NCBI RefSeq assembly: GCF_001543245.1
Contig: NZ_CP014163.1
Span: forward strand, 1,160,387-1,224,386
Direction of reading: 5' to 3'
DNA from: Aerococcus urinaehominis
GTDB lineage: Bacteria; Bacillota; Bacilli; Lactobacillales; Aerococcaceae
DNA: 64,000 nt
The notes beneath the pieces were generated by a model. It was not told the DNA's origin, did no database searches, and was given only the letters and a program-made list of their open reading frames with translations. Below are positions 31,331-40,122 of this stretch, piece by piece. The position numbers and the translations under genes are program-made. Within the stretch, counting starts at the first letter, position 1. The number at the start of each line of letters is the position of its first letter.

Positions 31331-31376
31331 AACAGTACAAATCCCGCCCTTAAGCCTTTTTTAAAGAGTGAATGCC

Positions 31377-31405
31377 TTTACAATAAAGTACACTAGTCAT
31401 ATAAT
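31377..31405 (+). promoter_or_regulatory. Promoter of the LPSTG surface protein
   Basis: TTTACA (31377-31382), a 17-bp spacer and a consensus TATAAT (31400-31405). Confidence 0.75.
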
Positions 31406-31449
31406 ATAAGTGTAAGGAAAGGTATTAGTATAGAATGGAGACGGTGAAA

Positions 31450-32577
31450 ATGATGGTTCGTAAATTATCTTTAGGACTTGCATCCTGTGCTTTAGTAGCA
31501 AGTTTAATTACGAGTCCAGTTAATGCAGAGTCTGGCTATGCTACTGAAGCCGAAGCAGCTAAGGTAGCAACAGAAGTATACGGTAAGGACAACTTCTTAG
31601 TTGCTCAAGGCGCCGACGGTAAATATTACTGGACAGCCAATGCAGGTTCTATACCAATTGTTAAATTGTACAATACCGAAGCCGAAGCCAAGGCAGCCGG
31701 TGAAGAAGCACTGGGTGCTGGCAAAGTCGATGTTAAAGAAGACCCTAATGGTCAGTTCTATTATGTTGAAAAATCAGCCACTACTTTATCAAGTGACAAA
31801 AAAGCTGAAGAATTAGGTCAAAGCGAAACTGAGGCCACGGGTTACGCTACTGAAGCCGCAGCCATCGCTGCCGGTGAAAAAATTTACGGCCAGGGTAATG
31901 TCACTGCTGCCCAAGGCGCTGACAGCAAGTACTACTGGACATCAAAACCTGGTGCCGTAAGAATTGATCAAAAGCAAACCCCAGAACAAGTTGAACAAGA
32001 AGCTTCATCCAACAAGAAAGCTGAAAACTTAAACGAAACTAGTGGTTATAAGACAGAAGCTGAAGCTCGGGCTGCAGCCAAGAAAGCACTGGAAACTGAT
32101 TTAGTCAATAAATCCTTCACTGTTTCCCAAGATGCTAATGGTAACTACTACTACCTGCTTTCGCCATTAGAAGCCGAAAATGCTAGTGAGTCTAGCAAGC
32201 AAGAAGCCAAGAAGACTGAATCTAGTAAGGAAGAGTCTAAAAAAGACGAATCCAAAAAAACTGAAACCAGCAAGAAGGCCGAAGAATCTAAGAAGGCAGA
32301 CTCTAGCAAGGCCAGTGAAGCTAGTAAGAAAGCCGATAAAGCTAAGAAGGCTGATCAAGTTAAACCAGCTGAATCTAAACAATCTAGCCAAGCTAGCACC
32401 AATAACAAGGGTCAAAGCAAGCAAGCTGCTAGTCAAAAGCAAGGCACTTACAGCCAACAAAAGGCAAGATCTGCTAAGGCAGCCCTACCTTCAACCGGTA
32501 GCGTAGCCAGCATGGCAGGATTGGCCCTCGTCCTAGCTGGTTTAGGTGGTACTATCGTCTACAAGAACCGTAAATAA
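31450..32577 (+). CDS. LPSTG-anchored surface protein with four about 40-residue repeats
   Basis: I chose the ATG at 31450, preceded by GGAGACGGTG; an in-frame ATG at 31435 lies in that region. The 375-residue protein has a signal peptide ending near SPVNA. Four related units of the form Y.TEAEA.AA.....V..Q...G.YYW/YYY begin near residues 29, 74, 133 and 200. A Lys/Ser/Glu-rich linker follows (about 240-340), then the sortase signal LPSTG (346-350), a hydrophobic stretch and KNRK. It should be covalently attached to the wall with the repeats held outside by the charged linker. Possible binding function is unknown. The linker is highly repetitive and probably length-variable between strains. 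Confidence 0.85.
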   Translation: MMVRKLSLGLASCALVASLITSPVNAESGYATEAEAAKVATEVYGKDNFLVAQGADGKYYWTANAGSIPIVKLYNTEAEAKAAGEEALGAGKVDVKEDPNGQFYYVEKSATTLSSDKKAEELGQSETEATGYATEAAAIAAGEKIYGQGNVTAAQGADSKYYWTSKPGAVRIDQKQTPEQVEQEASSNKKAENLNETSGYKTEAEARAAAKKALETDLVNKSFTVSQDANGNYYYLLSPLEAENASESSKQEAKKTESSKEESKKDESKKTETSKKAEESKKADSSKASEASKKADKAKKADQVKPAESKQSSQASTNNKGQSKQAASQKQGTYSQQKARSAKAALPSTGSVASMAGLALVLAGLGGTIVYKNRK

Positions 32578-32582
32578 TCATA

Positions 32583-32648
32583 AATTAATTTCAGGTACTG
32601 TTTACATTACACTGACAGCATAAATGCTGTGCGCTATAACTGAAATTA
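32583..32648 (+). other. Structured 3' region after the LPSTG gene
   Basis: AATTTCAG pairs with CTGAAATT across about 50 nt, with an inner hairpin ACAGCAT/ATGCTGT. It precedes the terminator and may be a processing or stability element, or a small RNA. No coding signal is seen. Confidence 0.4.
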
Positions 32649-32652
32649 GCTG

Positions 32653-32679
32653 AGGCCGGGATTTTCGTCCCGGCCTTTT
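32653..32679 (+). terminator. Terminator of the LPSTG gene
   Basis: AGGCCGGGA pairs with TCCCGGCCT, then TTTTC. The ISL3-type element inserted in its T tract, which is part of the target duplication. Confidence 0.85.
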
Positions 32680-32772
32680 CTTGGCTCTTTGTCAAATAGT
32701 GTTGGTGATATTAAAGATCGAAGTTTTGACTTCGGTCTTTTTTATTTTTTCTAGCCATAGGCTAGAGTCTCC

Positions 32773-32957
32773 AGAGAATTGGTCATCTGTTCAACAGCCA
32801 TGGCACCGGTTCGAGCCAAGGTCTCTCACCTCGCCAGCCTCAAACAAGCTGTAGTCAATCGCTATATCCGTACGTCGCGTTGCTCCTACGGCTCTAGGAT
32901 TGTCACAGCTTGTATTTCTTTGGCGTGCTTAACATGGCTAACAGATGCCCATTCTCT
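32773..32957. repeat. 185-bp long palindrome inside the IS
   Basis: The outer arms AGAGAATTGGTCATCTGTT and AACAGATGCCCATTCTCT pair nearly fully and continue into AGCCATG/CATGGCT. The inner arms CAAGCTGT..TCAATC (32845-32860) and GATTG..ACAGCTTG (32898-32912) pair as well. The element is non-coding and unlike normal ISL3 layout, where the transposase gene reaches close to both ends. It may be a nested MITE or a structured RNA. Confidence 0.6.
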
Positions 32958-32986
32958 TCCGCCTCTAGTAAAAAATATCTTTTAAC

Positions 32987-34339
32987 TTAGGCACATAGGG
33001 CCCTAGATTCTGTATCTAGCTTTTCAATCTTTCTATTTATGGTAGGTTTATTTTCCCTCTTTACCTCATATGATTTAAAGGAAAGAAAAGCCCTTGCCCT
33101 TAAATGATAAAAATTGCGGTAACCAAATCCGGAACGCTTAATATTCTTAATTTTATTATTCATACCCTCAATTGGCCCATTGGAAAGTGTATAACGAAAG
33201 CTATTGATAATAGCAGGTAAGTATTTGAGCAGAGTATTCATCGTTTTTCTCAAATTCTTCGGGAGCCGTTGGCTCTTATTGCGACTAATTGTATGTAGGA
33301 AAGCATTGATATTCCCTGTTTTAAGGTGATATTTGAGCTCATTGACGACATCATAGACTTTTCTAAATTTACTGTCGATATTAAGCATAAATTCAACTAT
33401 ACCTGCTTCTGTTATAAGGCCATCAAATAAGCGATGTGTGCGGTAATTAACACTATTCAGTGCTTCTTGGTTCTTTAAAATCAGCTTCCATAACTGTTTC
33501 AATTTCCGATAGTGTGTTGATTGCTTAGGTTGTTGATTCATCACAAGAATCCGTTGGCTATTCAAAGTCTGATTCAGTAGTTGGACAATATGGAATCGGT
33601 CAATAATAATTTTCGCATTTGGAAAGATTTGTTGTAAAAAATCATAATAAGGTGAGTACATATCCATGGTAATCGTTTCAACTAGCTTTCTCTTTTCCAG
33701 AGGGAAACGCATAAAATAATCTCTTAAATAAGCTTGCGTCCGATCTTCTAATATATCAAATAAACGATGATTAGCTGCATCCACTAGGATGCAAGACATA
33801 GCGCCTGAGACATTTTTAACAGATTTAAACTCATCAATAGATAAATGCCTAGGTAGTTGCCGGTAACTTTGTTTGAATTGTTTAGCAGTCGATTCAAGCA
33901 GACGAATAACAGTAGAATTTGAAATATTAAGTTTTTTAGCGATTAAGGACATACTTTGCGACTCTGATAATTCTTGTATCGCTAAACACTTGATTTGGCG
34001 ACTAATAAAGCAATTTTTAGCAACTAGATTAGAAGAGGCTGTAAACGTAATTTGGCAATTTTTACAGAAAAATCGCTGTTTTTTTAATACTAAAGAGATT
34101 GGTTGTGTGTTGAATTCACCTATTAAAATGCGCGATAGTTTATAACCATGCTTAATAATACTAGCTTGGTCAGCCTCCTTATGGAGGCAATTTGGACAGC
34201 TGTCTGGTTGATAAGTTAGTGTGTCGTAGATTACTTTATGAGTCACTTGTTTAATCTTTTTAATCGTTACCTTGTCCTCTAATTTAATATTTTCGTCTGT
34301 AATACTTAATAGGTTTTTGATACAATCATTTTGAGCCAT
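32987..34339 (-). CDS. ISL3-family transposase
   Basis: This 450-residue protein has an N-terminal zinc-finger region (CPNCLHKEAD, FFCKNCQITF). A helix-turn-helix follows (MSLIAKKLNISNSTVIRLLES), then the DDE domain with SIDEFKSVKN, ETITMDMYSPYYDFLQQIFPNAKIIIDRFHIVQLLNQ and a C-terminal SNGPIEGMNNKIKNIKRSGFGYRNFYHLRAR. It is full length with no frameshift, so it is probably active. It moves the surrounding element by DDE chemistry. Confidence 0.95.
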   Translation of the reverse strand: MAQNDCIKNLLSITDENIKLEDKVTIKKIKQVTHKVIYDTLTYQPDSCPNCLHKEADQASIIKHGYKLSRILIGEFNTQPISLVLKKQRFFCKNCQITFTASSNLVAKNCFISRQIKCLAIQELSESQSMSLIAKKLNISNSTVIRLLESTAKQFKQSYRQLPRHLSIDEFKSVKNVSGAMSCILVDAANHRLFDILEDRTQAYLRDYFMRFPLEKRKLVETITMDMYSPYYDFLQQIFPNAKIIIDRFHIVQLLNQTLNSQRILVMNQQPKQSTHYRKLKQLWKLILKNQEALNSVNYRTHRLFDGLITEAGIVEFMLNIDSKFRKVYDVVNELKYHLKTGNINAFLHTISRNKSQRLPKNLRKTMNTLLKYLPAIINSFRYTLSNGPIEGMNNKIKNIKRSGFGYRNFYHLRARAFLSFKSYEVKRENKPTINRKIEKLDTESRALCA

Positions 34340-34479
34340 GTGAATTCTCCTTTGTAGTTTTGTCTGACAACTTAATTATAAAGAATTCACTGGCTTTTTG
34401 TGATTCCAAATAAAAAAAGGTGTCAGTGAGTTTTTACTCACCAACACCAAAAAGTATAGAACCCTTTTCTTCTGTCTAA

Positions 34480-35220
34480 TCAAATAGGAAAATTTTCACT
34501 AAAGAAGTCAACGACCTGCTTAATGGTTGCTACCTTAACTAGGTGCCCCTCATCTTCAGCAATAAAGTCTATATTAGCTTGGGGATTAGCTGCGACAAAG
34601 TCACGGGCATGATCAAAAGGGATACGGTCATCTTGGTGACCATGCCAAATTAGGAAGGGCCGGTCAGCTAATCTTTCCGGATGTAGGGATAGGTCATAGT
34701 GATTTATCCAGGCTAAGAGGTCTAGATAGTCGCTTGGCATATAGCGACCAGCAGCTTGCGCGTGGTAGGCAATTCGCTGGGCATAACGGAGTGGTTGCGG
34801 GGTGCCCATTAAGCAGGCAGCGGCCTGGATTTCGGGATGGTGGGTCATTAAGGCGCAAGTTGTGATGCCACCCATAGAAACGCCTGCTACTGCAATCCGG
34901 TCGTCTGCCAAGCCGAGTTTTTGAAAATGATCTAAGAGATAGCCAAATTCCATCAGGTTGGTATGGATACTCTGCCAAAATGTCAGCGAAGGAATGCCGG
35001 AGTAGGGCCGGTAGCGTTCGCCATGGTTCTCAGCATCAGGGAGGATAATGCGGTAACCAGCCTGGGCCAGCCGGCGGGCAGCAGTTAGGTTGAGTTCCTT
35101 TTGTGATTGCCAGCCATGGTAGTAAATAATTAAAGGCAGGGTGTCACGACGCTTGGCCCGGGGAACGACCTCTAATAAAGGAATGGTACCGACTTGGCGG
35201 CGACGAATGGTGAGGGACAT
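34480..35220 (-). CDS. Alpha/beta hydrolase (esterase/peptidase family)
   Basis: This 246-residue protein has an oxyanion-region YYHGWQSQKELN, the nucleophile motif GVSMGG, WHGHQDDRIPF with the likely acid residue and EDEGHLV with the catalytic His. It is cytosolic with no signal peptide, and resembles the YjhP/YitV-like esterases of Firmicutes. The gene ends within 20 bp of the IS right end and is intact. Substrate unknown. Confidence 0.88.
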   Translation of the reverse strand: MSLTIRRRQVGTIPLLEVVPRAKRRDTLPLIIYYHGWQSQKELNLTAARRLAQAGYRIILPDAENHGERYRPYSGIPSLTFWQSIHTNLMEFGYLLDHFQKLGLADDRIAVAGVSMGGITTCALMTHHPEIQAAACLMGTPQPLRYAQRIAYHAQAAGRYMPSDYLDLLAWINHYDLSLHPERLADRPFLIWHGHQDDRIPFDHARDFVAANPQANIDFIAEDEGHLVKVATIKQVVDFFSENFPI

Positions 35221-35402
35221 GATTGACCTTCCTTTCTGGACTGAGGGGATGATTGACGGCTACCAAATTAGCATGAATCAGCTTAAAAATAAAATGATTA
35301 GCCTTAAAATAATTTTATCTTATTATGCAGGACCAATTTAGGGGACGAGTGCCCGACTTTGTGATATATTTTAAGATAAGATTAAGAGAGGTAGGTAAGT
35401 GG

Positions 35403-37382
35403 ATGAAATTAAAAAACATAGTCAGGCCTGTTATGGTAGGTTTGCCAGTTTTGGCTCTTTTGACGAGTCAGGATATCGTGGTTAGGGCACAAGAAGAAAC
35501 AAACCTAACCAATAATCTGGATGAGCAAACCCAAGATCAAAATTCGGCTGCCTTGGATAGTTCAGTTAATGATGACCAAATTCTAGAAGGAGTTTCTAGC
35601 AACTCAGCTTCGGCTATCCAGGAGGAAGCTTCTGAAAATGGCCAGCTTGGGTCCAGTGAGTCACCTGTACCTAACACGGCTGATACAGCCCTTAAGGAAG
35701 AAACTCCACCCGAACGCCTTAGTTACACGTCCGGCAAGACACTTGCAAGTGGCCATCAGCTGACTGAAATTCCTACCAGTCTAGCCTTACTAAATTTTCC
35801 AGCTGACTGGGACTTGAGCCAAGTTTATCCGGTCCACCGGGAGGCAGATTTAGTGGTTTATGCCTACCAACCAGTGGATAGCCCACAGTTGATTAAGAGT
35901 TACCGCTACCAACTAACTGAACCAGCTAGTGGCCATAGTCAAGTTATCAGGGTATATGACGTTACCGCCAATCCACCCTATGTGACCCAAAACTGGCAGG
36001 CTGACTACCGTCAATTTATGGTAGTTGATGAGGCTGGTCAAGACAAGGTTAGCCAGGCCCGTTACTACTGGCAGCCCCTAAATGATTTAAAGCAGATTTA
36101 TACGACCCAAGCAGCTCCTGACCAGGGTCTCTTAGGAATCACTAGCCAGCCAGCTAGAGATATTGCTGATATCAGTACAGAGTTGGGTATCAGCCCAGAG
36201 GAATTATTGGCACACAGACAAGTAGACGCAGCTCGAGCAGATTTAGAAAAAGCCTTAGACGATGCCAAAAATAATGAGCAGCCGGCAATAGGTGCAGGTC
36301 CAGGTAATGAAACTAGTATCAACGATGGCAAACCTTATACTTCAAATGAAATTAGTCTAGCTGGTGGTGGCAACAAAGCTAACCAGGACAATAATGTCTC
36401 AGAGGCATTACCTCTTGCGAGTGAAGACCCTATTAATTCAAGAAATAAAGTAGAAGCTGAAATAGCTGCAGGTCCGGGCAATGAAACTAATATCAATGAT
36501 GGCAAACCCTATACCTCTAATGAAATTAGACTTAGTGATAAAGATGCCTCAGGAGCATTACCTGTTGCGAGTGAAGCGCCTATTAATTCAGGAAATGATC
36601 ATGCTGGCAAGATAGCAGATACGCTAGGTGGAGATTCCAATATCAGTGATGACAAGCCTTATAGCTCAACTAATATTATCCTTGAAGGCAAGGGTGAGTC
36701 AGGTGTGGCTAGCCATGCTGATGGGGTCAAGTATAATCCTAAAGAGTCTAGCGTGCCTAGTCACACATCTAGACCGCTTTACTTACAGGATAAGCAGACT
36801 GGTCAGCTAGCTAATACAACCATTGTCAATTTACCTAGCAGTCGGGGAACAGCGCTAGAAAAATTGGAAAACCAAGTGAAACAAGACCAGCAGGTTAGTC
36901 AATCTTCACCGTCTAGTGGCCTGACTCGGACAAGTCACCGTGTCGTCGTTGCCCAGGCCAACCGGGCTCAGGGTGATTCAAAGCTAGCAACTGGCTTGCA
37001 GGATTTGGGACGTCAACTTGGCCACAGTTTAGCCATGGTGACCAATCAATTTAGCAGGCCACTAACGAACACCTTAGAGTCAGCTAGCACCAATATTGGA
37101 CGCTGGTTAGGCGAAGAAGAGGTAACGGCAGCTGACCACCAAACTGACCAAGTCGTTGATCAACTAGCAGTTAATGAAGCAGACCACAATCAAGCTGATA
37201 GGCAAGTAGCACAAGCTGGCCAACCGGCTAGTCAGCCAACCAATAGCCAGGCGGATACAGTGAAAGATGCAAGCCAGACCATAGCCAAAGGCCAGTTATT
37301 AATTTATTGGCCGATTGCCTTAGTCGGTTTACTGGTTAGCTTACTAGTTGCCTTTATAGCCAAAGGTCGTAGGAATATCTAG
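35403..37382 (+). CDS. Repeat-bearing surface protein with C-terminal membrane anchor, no LPXTG
   Basis: I chose the ATG at 35403 (MKLKNIVRPVMVG) after GAGGTAGG. The 659-residue protein has a signal peptide (about 1-29). A globular-looking N-terminal domain (about 100-290) follows with two-strand patterns such as LVVYAYQPVD and QVIRVYDVTANPPYV. Three repeats of about 55 residues come next, each with GxGNETxINDGKPYTSNEI or a variant, starting near 296, 353 and 404. Then come a Ser/Gln/Asp-rich stretch and a final TM (about 637-655) with KGRRNI. No LPXTG-like pentapeptide is seen before the TM, so it is probably membrane-anchored. I do not recognise the family. It is divergent from the hydrolase and convergent with a sensor kinase. 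Confidence 0.75.
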   Translation: MKLKNIVRPVMVGLPVLALLTSQDIVVRAQEETNLTNNLDEQTQDQNSAALDSSVNDDQILEGVSSNSASAIQEEASENGQLGSSESPVPNTADTALKEETPPERLSYTSGKTLASGHQLTEIPTSLALLNFPADWDLSQVYPVHREADLVVYAYQPVDSPQLIKSYRYQLTEPASGHSQVIRVYDVTANPPYVTQNWQADYRQFMVVDEAGQDKVSQARYYWQPLNDLKQIYTTQAAPDQGLLGITSQPARDIADISTELGISPEELLAHRQVDAARADLEKALDDAKNNEQPAIGAGPGNETSINDGKPYTSNEISLAGGGNKANQDNNVSEALPLASEDPINSRNKVEAEIAAGPGNETNINDGKPYTSNEIRLSDKDASGALPVASEAPINSGNDHAGKIADTLGGDSNISDDKPYSSTNIILEGKGESGVASHADGVKYNPKESSVPSHTSRPLYLQDKQTGQLANTTIVNLPSSRGTALEKLENQVKQDQQVSQSSPSSGLTRTSHRVVVAQANRAQGDSKLATGLQDLGRQLGHSLAMVTNQFSRPLTNTLESASTNIGRWLGEEEVTAADHQTDQVVDQLAVNEADHNQADRQVAQAGQPASQPTNSQADTVKDASQTIAKGQLLIYWPIALVGLLVSLLVAFIAKGRRNI

Positions 37383-37392
37383 CTAAATTAAG

Positions 37393-37437
37393 AAAAAATC
37401 TCCAGCAGCCTAATTTGGCGACCTGGAGATTTTTTTA
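37393..37437. terminator. Bidirectional terminator overlapping the kinase gene 3' end
   Basis: AAAAAATCTCCAG pairs with CTGGAGATTTTTTT. It serves the surface protein on the plus strand. The last codons and the stop of the convergent kinase gene lie inside it. Confidence 0.88.
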
Positions 37438-38732
37438 GTTTGGAAAGGGATGACCAGTTCCTGAATCAGAAAGTCATCTTGATTGTAGGTAAAAATTTGG
37501 ATGCCTTGGCCATGAGCTAATTCGTGCAAGTTAGCCAAACCTTGGCTGCGTCCTGGTCCCTTAGTGGAATGGCCCGGTTTTTTAACCTGGTCTAGGCTAG
37601 CTTGGATGTTTTGGCACTGGTTAGCGATGCTAATATTGAGTAAGACTTGGTCGCCAGCCAGGCTGATGACCAATTGCCCCTGGTCTAACTTGCCCAATTC
37701 TTCAATCGCGTTATCCAAAAGGATCCCCAACATCCGCGTTAAGGGCAGTTGGTTTATAGGGCCTTGGTAGAGGGGGTCTTGAATCTCTAAAGCACATTGG
37801 ATACCCTGGCGCTGGGCTTGGTATAATTTGGTATAAAAGAGATTGCTGAGGCTAGAATAAGTTAGACGGTTAAGTTGGCTGACAGGTAGGTCTTGGTTTA
37901 GACGACTATTGGGGGCAGTTTGGTTTAGGTCATTCAGGTAATCCGCTAAATCCGGATAGCGTTGCTGGTCCACCAAGCCTTGCAGGCCAGTCATGATGTT
38001 AGCCCAATCGTGGCGAAAGGCGCGTAGTTCTTCGTATTGCTGGTTGATTAACTTTTGGTAGTCCTGGTTAATTTTCTGTTGGGCCTGCTGACGTTCAGCT
38101 TGCTTAATGCGACTGGTACCTAAATAATACAAGACGACCCCAATAATTAGGAAGATCGCCAAACCTAAGTTTGAAATTAGGAGAAAGATGAGCGCCATGC
38201 GGTTGCTACCAGAAAAAGTCAGAAATTCCCGGTAAAAAGTTGGTATAAAAATGATTAAGGTTAGCAGTGAAGTAGCCAAAAGCATCCAGGTGGTTCTCTT
38301 CTCTGATCCGGCTATATAATTTTGCCAGAGGTATTTCTCGAAATAGGTCAGGCCAGTAATGAGCAGCAAAGACCCGCTTACCCAGAGTAGGTAGTGGGAC
38401 CATGATTGGCTAGAAAAATTGGGATAAATAACTGAAAAATAATAAAGATCCTGGCAATAGAGATTCATATAGACCAAGTTAGCAAGTAAAATGGCCCGAT
38501 CCAATTGTCGCTGGTCATAAAATATGAAGAGGGCAACAACCAGATAGTTAAAGATAATGTAGAAAATAAAAGAGAGAATAAGGGGGTTGATTGCTGTAGA
38601 CAACAGGATAAAATATAAGGGGATTTTTAAGCTGGGGCGTTGATCCTTGATAAATGGACTGACAGCAAACACGACAATGGCTTGGAAGATTAAATCATAT
38701 AGGGTGATATGATTGGCTAAAAATTCGAGCAT
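37410..38732 (-). CDS. AgrC-like sensor histidine kinase (GHKL ATPase)
   Basis: This 440-residue protein has an N-terminal membrane sensor with six or seven TM segments (about 1-205) and a coiled linker. The phospho-acceptor His241 lies in the AgrC-type motif FRHDWANIMTGL. A GHKL ATPase domain follows with N-box LLDNAIEEL and GxG region GPGRSQGLANLHEL. Such kinases usually detect a peptide and phosphorylate a LytTR response regulator. No regulator is adjacent; one is encoded 2.6 kb upstream on the same strand, beyond two unrelated genes. No agrB or agrD gene is visible nearby. The final codons form half of a terminator hairpin. Confidence 0.88.
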   Translation of the reverse strand: MLEFLANHITLYDLIFQAIVVFAVSPFIKDQRPSLKIPLYFILLSTAINPLILSFIFYIIFNYLVVALFIFYDQRQLDRAILLANLVYMNLYCQDLYYFSVIYPNFSSQSWSHYLLWVSGSLLLITGLTYFEKYLWQNYIAGSEKRTTWMLLATSLLTLIIFIPTFYREFLTFSGSNRMALIFLLISNLGLAIFLIIGVVLYYLGTSRIKQAERQQAQQKINQDYQKLINQQYEELRAFRHDWANIMTGLQGLVDQQRYPDLADYLNDLNQTAPNSRLNQDLPVSQLNRLTYSSLSNLFYTKLYQAQRQGIQCALEIQDPLYQGPINQLPLTRMLGILLDNAIEELGKLDQGQLVISLAGDQVLLNISIANQCQNIQASLDQVKKPGHSTKGPGRSQGLANLHELAHGQGIQIFTYNQDDFLIQELVIPFQTKKISRSPN

Positions 38733-38988
38733 AGTGGCCTCCTTTGGTTAGGATTATTATAAGTTAAAAAGATTAGCTTGGATAGTCAGGTCTTAAGTAG
38801 GCGCTATTAGAACTTGTGCCGAGTATATTATTTTTCTAATAAAATCCGAATTAACTTTACTTGTAGATTGGTAAAATATTAATGATAATTAGTTATCGAA
38901 TATATGAAGGGCTAACTGCTTAATTTTTTAATAGCTGCCCTTGACACGATTAATATTTTTTAACTTTTAGAAAAGTGAGAGTGATGAA

Positions 38989-39894
38989 ATGAATCGCAAA
39001 CTAAAAGGGATTTTATTAGCCGGTTTCGGTGGGAGCATGTGGGGTGTCTCCGGCATATTAGCCCAGATTTTCTTTGATAATTATCAAGCTTCGTCAGAAT
39101 GGTTAGTTAGCACACGTCTATTATTTGCTGGTTTATGCATTTTGTTATACGCCAGTTTTTTCAAAAAAGAGAATATTTTTAAGATATTCAAATCAGGTTC
39201 AGATATCATTCAGCTATTGATGTTTGCCCTATTAGGTATGGTTGGGGTTCAATATTTATTTTTCAAGACGATAGAAATTTCAGGTGCTGCGACAGCTACT
39301 ATCCTACAATTTACTTCACCTATTTTTATTTACCTCTATCAATTATTAAGAGGTGAGAAGCGGATTAAATTAATTGAACTGTTTTTAATTATTTTGACCG
39401 TATTTGGCGTCGTTTTAATTGTTACCAATGGACAATTCCAAGCCTTACATATCTCTCCATTGGGTCTTCTAGCTGGTTTAGGATCGGCTGTTGCAGTTGC
39501 CTTCTATACCTTGCAGCCACGTGCCATTCAATCAATATACGGTTCACCTGTGGTTGTGGGTTGGGGCATGATGATTGGTGGCCTAGCTTTTCAATTCATC
39601 CACCCCTTCTGGAAAACTAGCTCACCATTAGATGGACAAGCTTATTTATTGTTAATAGTCATTATTGTATTCGGTACAGCTCTTGCCTTCTTGTCCTACC
39701 TATCAAGTACATCTTATATTAATGCTAGTCTAGCTAGTATCATGACTGCCCTAGAACCACTTTTAGCTGCTGTATTAGCAGTTGTTGTTTTTAATGAGTC
39801 CTTTGGTTTGTTTGAAATAATAGGTATTGTCATTGTCCTAGTTACCGTTTTGACTCTGACTAATGTTGAAGAGAAGGACGAATCTGTTGCATAA
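38989..39894 (+). CDS. EamA/DMT-family transporter
   Basis: This 301-residue membrane protein has ten TM segments in two EamA halves (GGSMWGVSGILAQIFFDNYQ... and LGLLAGLGSAVAVAFYTLQPRAI). The end has the typical SYINASLASIMTALEPLLAAVLAVVVFNE. Members export amino acids, nucleotides or other metabolites. It has its own terminator and sits between the kinase and regulator genes, on the other strand. The substrate is unknown. Confidence 0.9.
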   Translation: MNRKLKGILLAGFGGSMWGVSGILAQIFFDNYQASSEWLVSTRLLFAGLCILLYASFFKKENIFKIFKSGSDIIQLLMFALLGMVGVQYLFFKTIEISGAATATILQFTSPIFIYLYQLLRGEKRIKLIELFLIILTVFGVVLIVTNGQFQALHISPLGLLAGLGSAVAVAFYTLQPRAIQSIYGSPVVVGWGMMIGGLAFQFIHPFWKTSSPLDGQAYLLLIVIIVFGTALAFLSYLSSTSYINASLASIMTALEPLLAAVLAVVVFNESFGLFEIIGIVIVLVTVLTLTNVEEKDESVA

Positions 39895-39897
39895 AAT

Positions 39898-39940
39898 AAA
39901 AAGTCTGACTACAAGTATTGCTTTGTGGTCAGATTTTTTA
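39898..39940 (+). terminator. Terminator after EamA gene
   Basis: AAGTCTGAC.ACAA pairs with TTGT.GTCAGATTTT, with T tract. Confidence 0.85.
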
Positions 39941-40122
39941 TTAGCAATTTTTTGAACTCAGAATTTAGCAAGGTTAAAAATCACTTCTTTGAAAAGGCTA
40001 GCCTAAAACTTTGACTAGCAAGTTTGGTAGAATAAGCTTAGTAACTATATTTTTATCTAAAAAGATGATTAAGACCATCTGGTCAGCATTAAAATTTGGA
40101 TTCATAGAAGGGAGTAGTAAAT

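Larger units (their letters stand above)
32683..34463. mobile_element. Complete ISL3-family insertion sequence with 8-bp target duplication
   Basis: The element is 1781 bp. Its left end starts GGCTCTTTGTC and its right end, read inward, starts GGTTCTATAC; both then share GTGTTGGTGA, giving imperfect terminal repeats of about 26 bp. CTTTTCTT flanks it on both sides (32675-32682 and 34464-34471), a perfect 8-bp target duplication that shows fairly recent transposition. It carries one transposase gene on the minus strand. Hairpins lie at both ends: AAGATCGAAGT/ACTTCGGTCTT near 32714-32740 on the left, and GTGAGT/ACTCAC in the right end. About 300 bp of non-coding DNA at the left end contain a long palindrome. 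Confidence 0.92.

Noticed and set aside
30138-31450. Integrative element at the tRNA-Leu gene
   Set aside because: No integrase gene and no repeat of the tRNA 3' end was seen downstream.
32167-32460. Open frames opposite and overlapping the Lys/Ser linker of the LPSTG protein
   Set aside because: They are by-products of the repetitive codon pattern in the true frame.
32779-32985. 68-aa open frame at the left end of the IS
   Set aside because: It lies across the palindrome with no ribosome binding site and low protein-like character.
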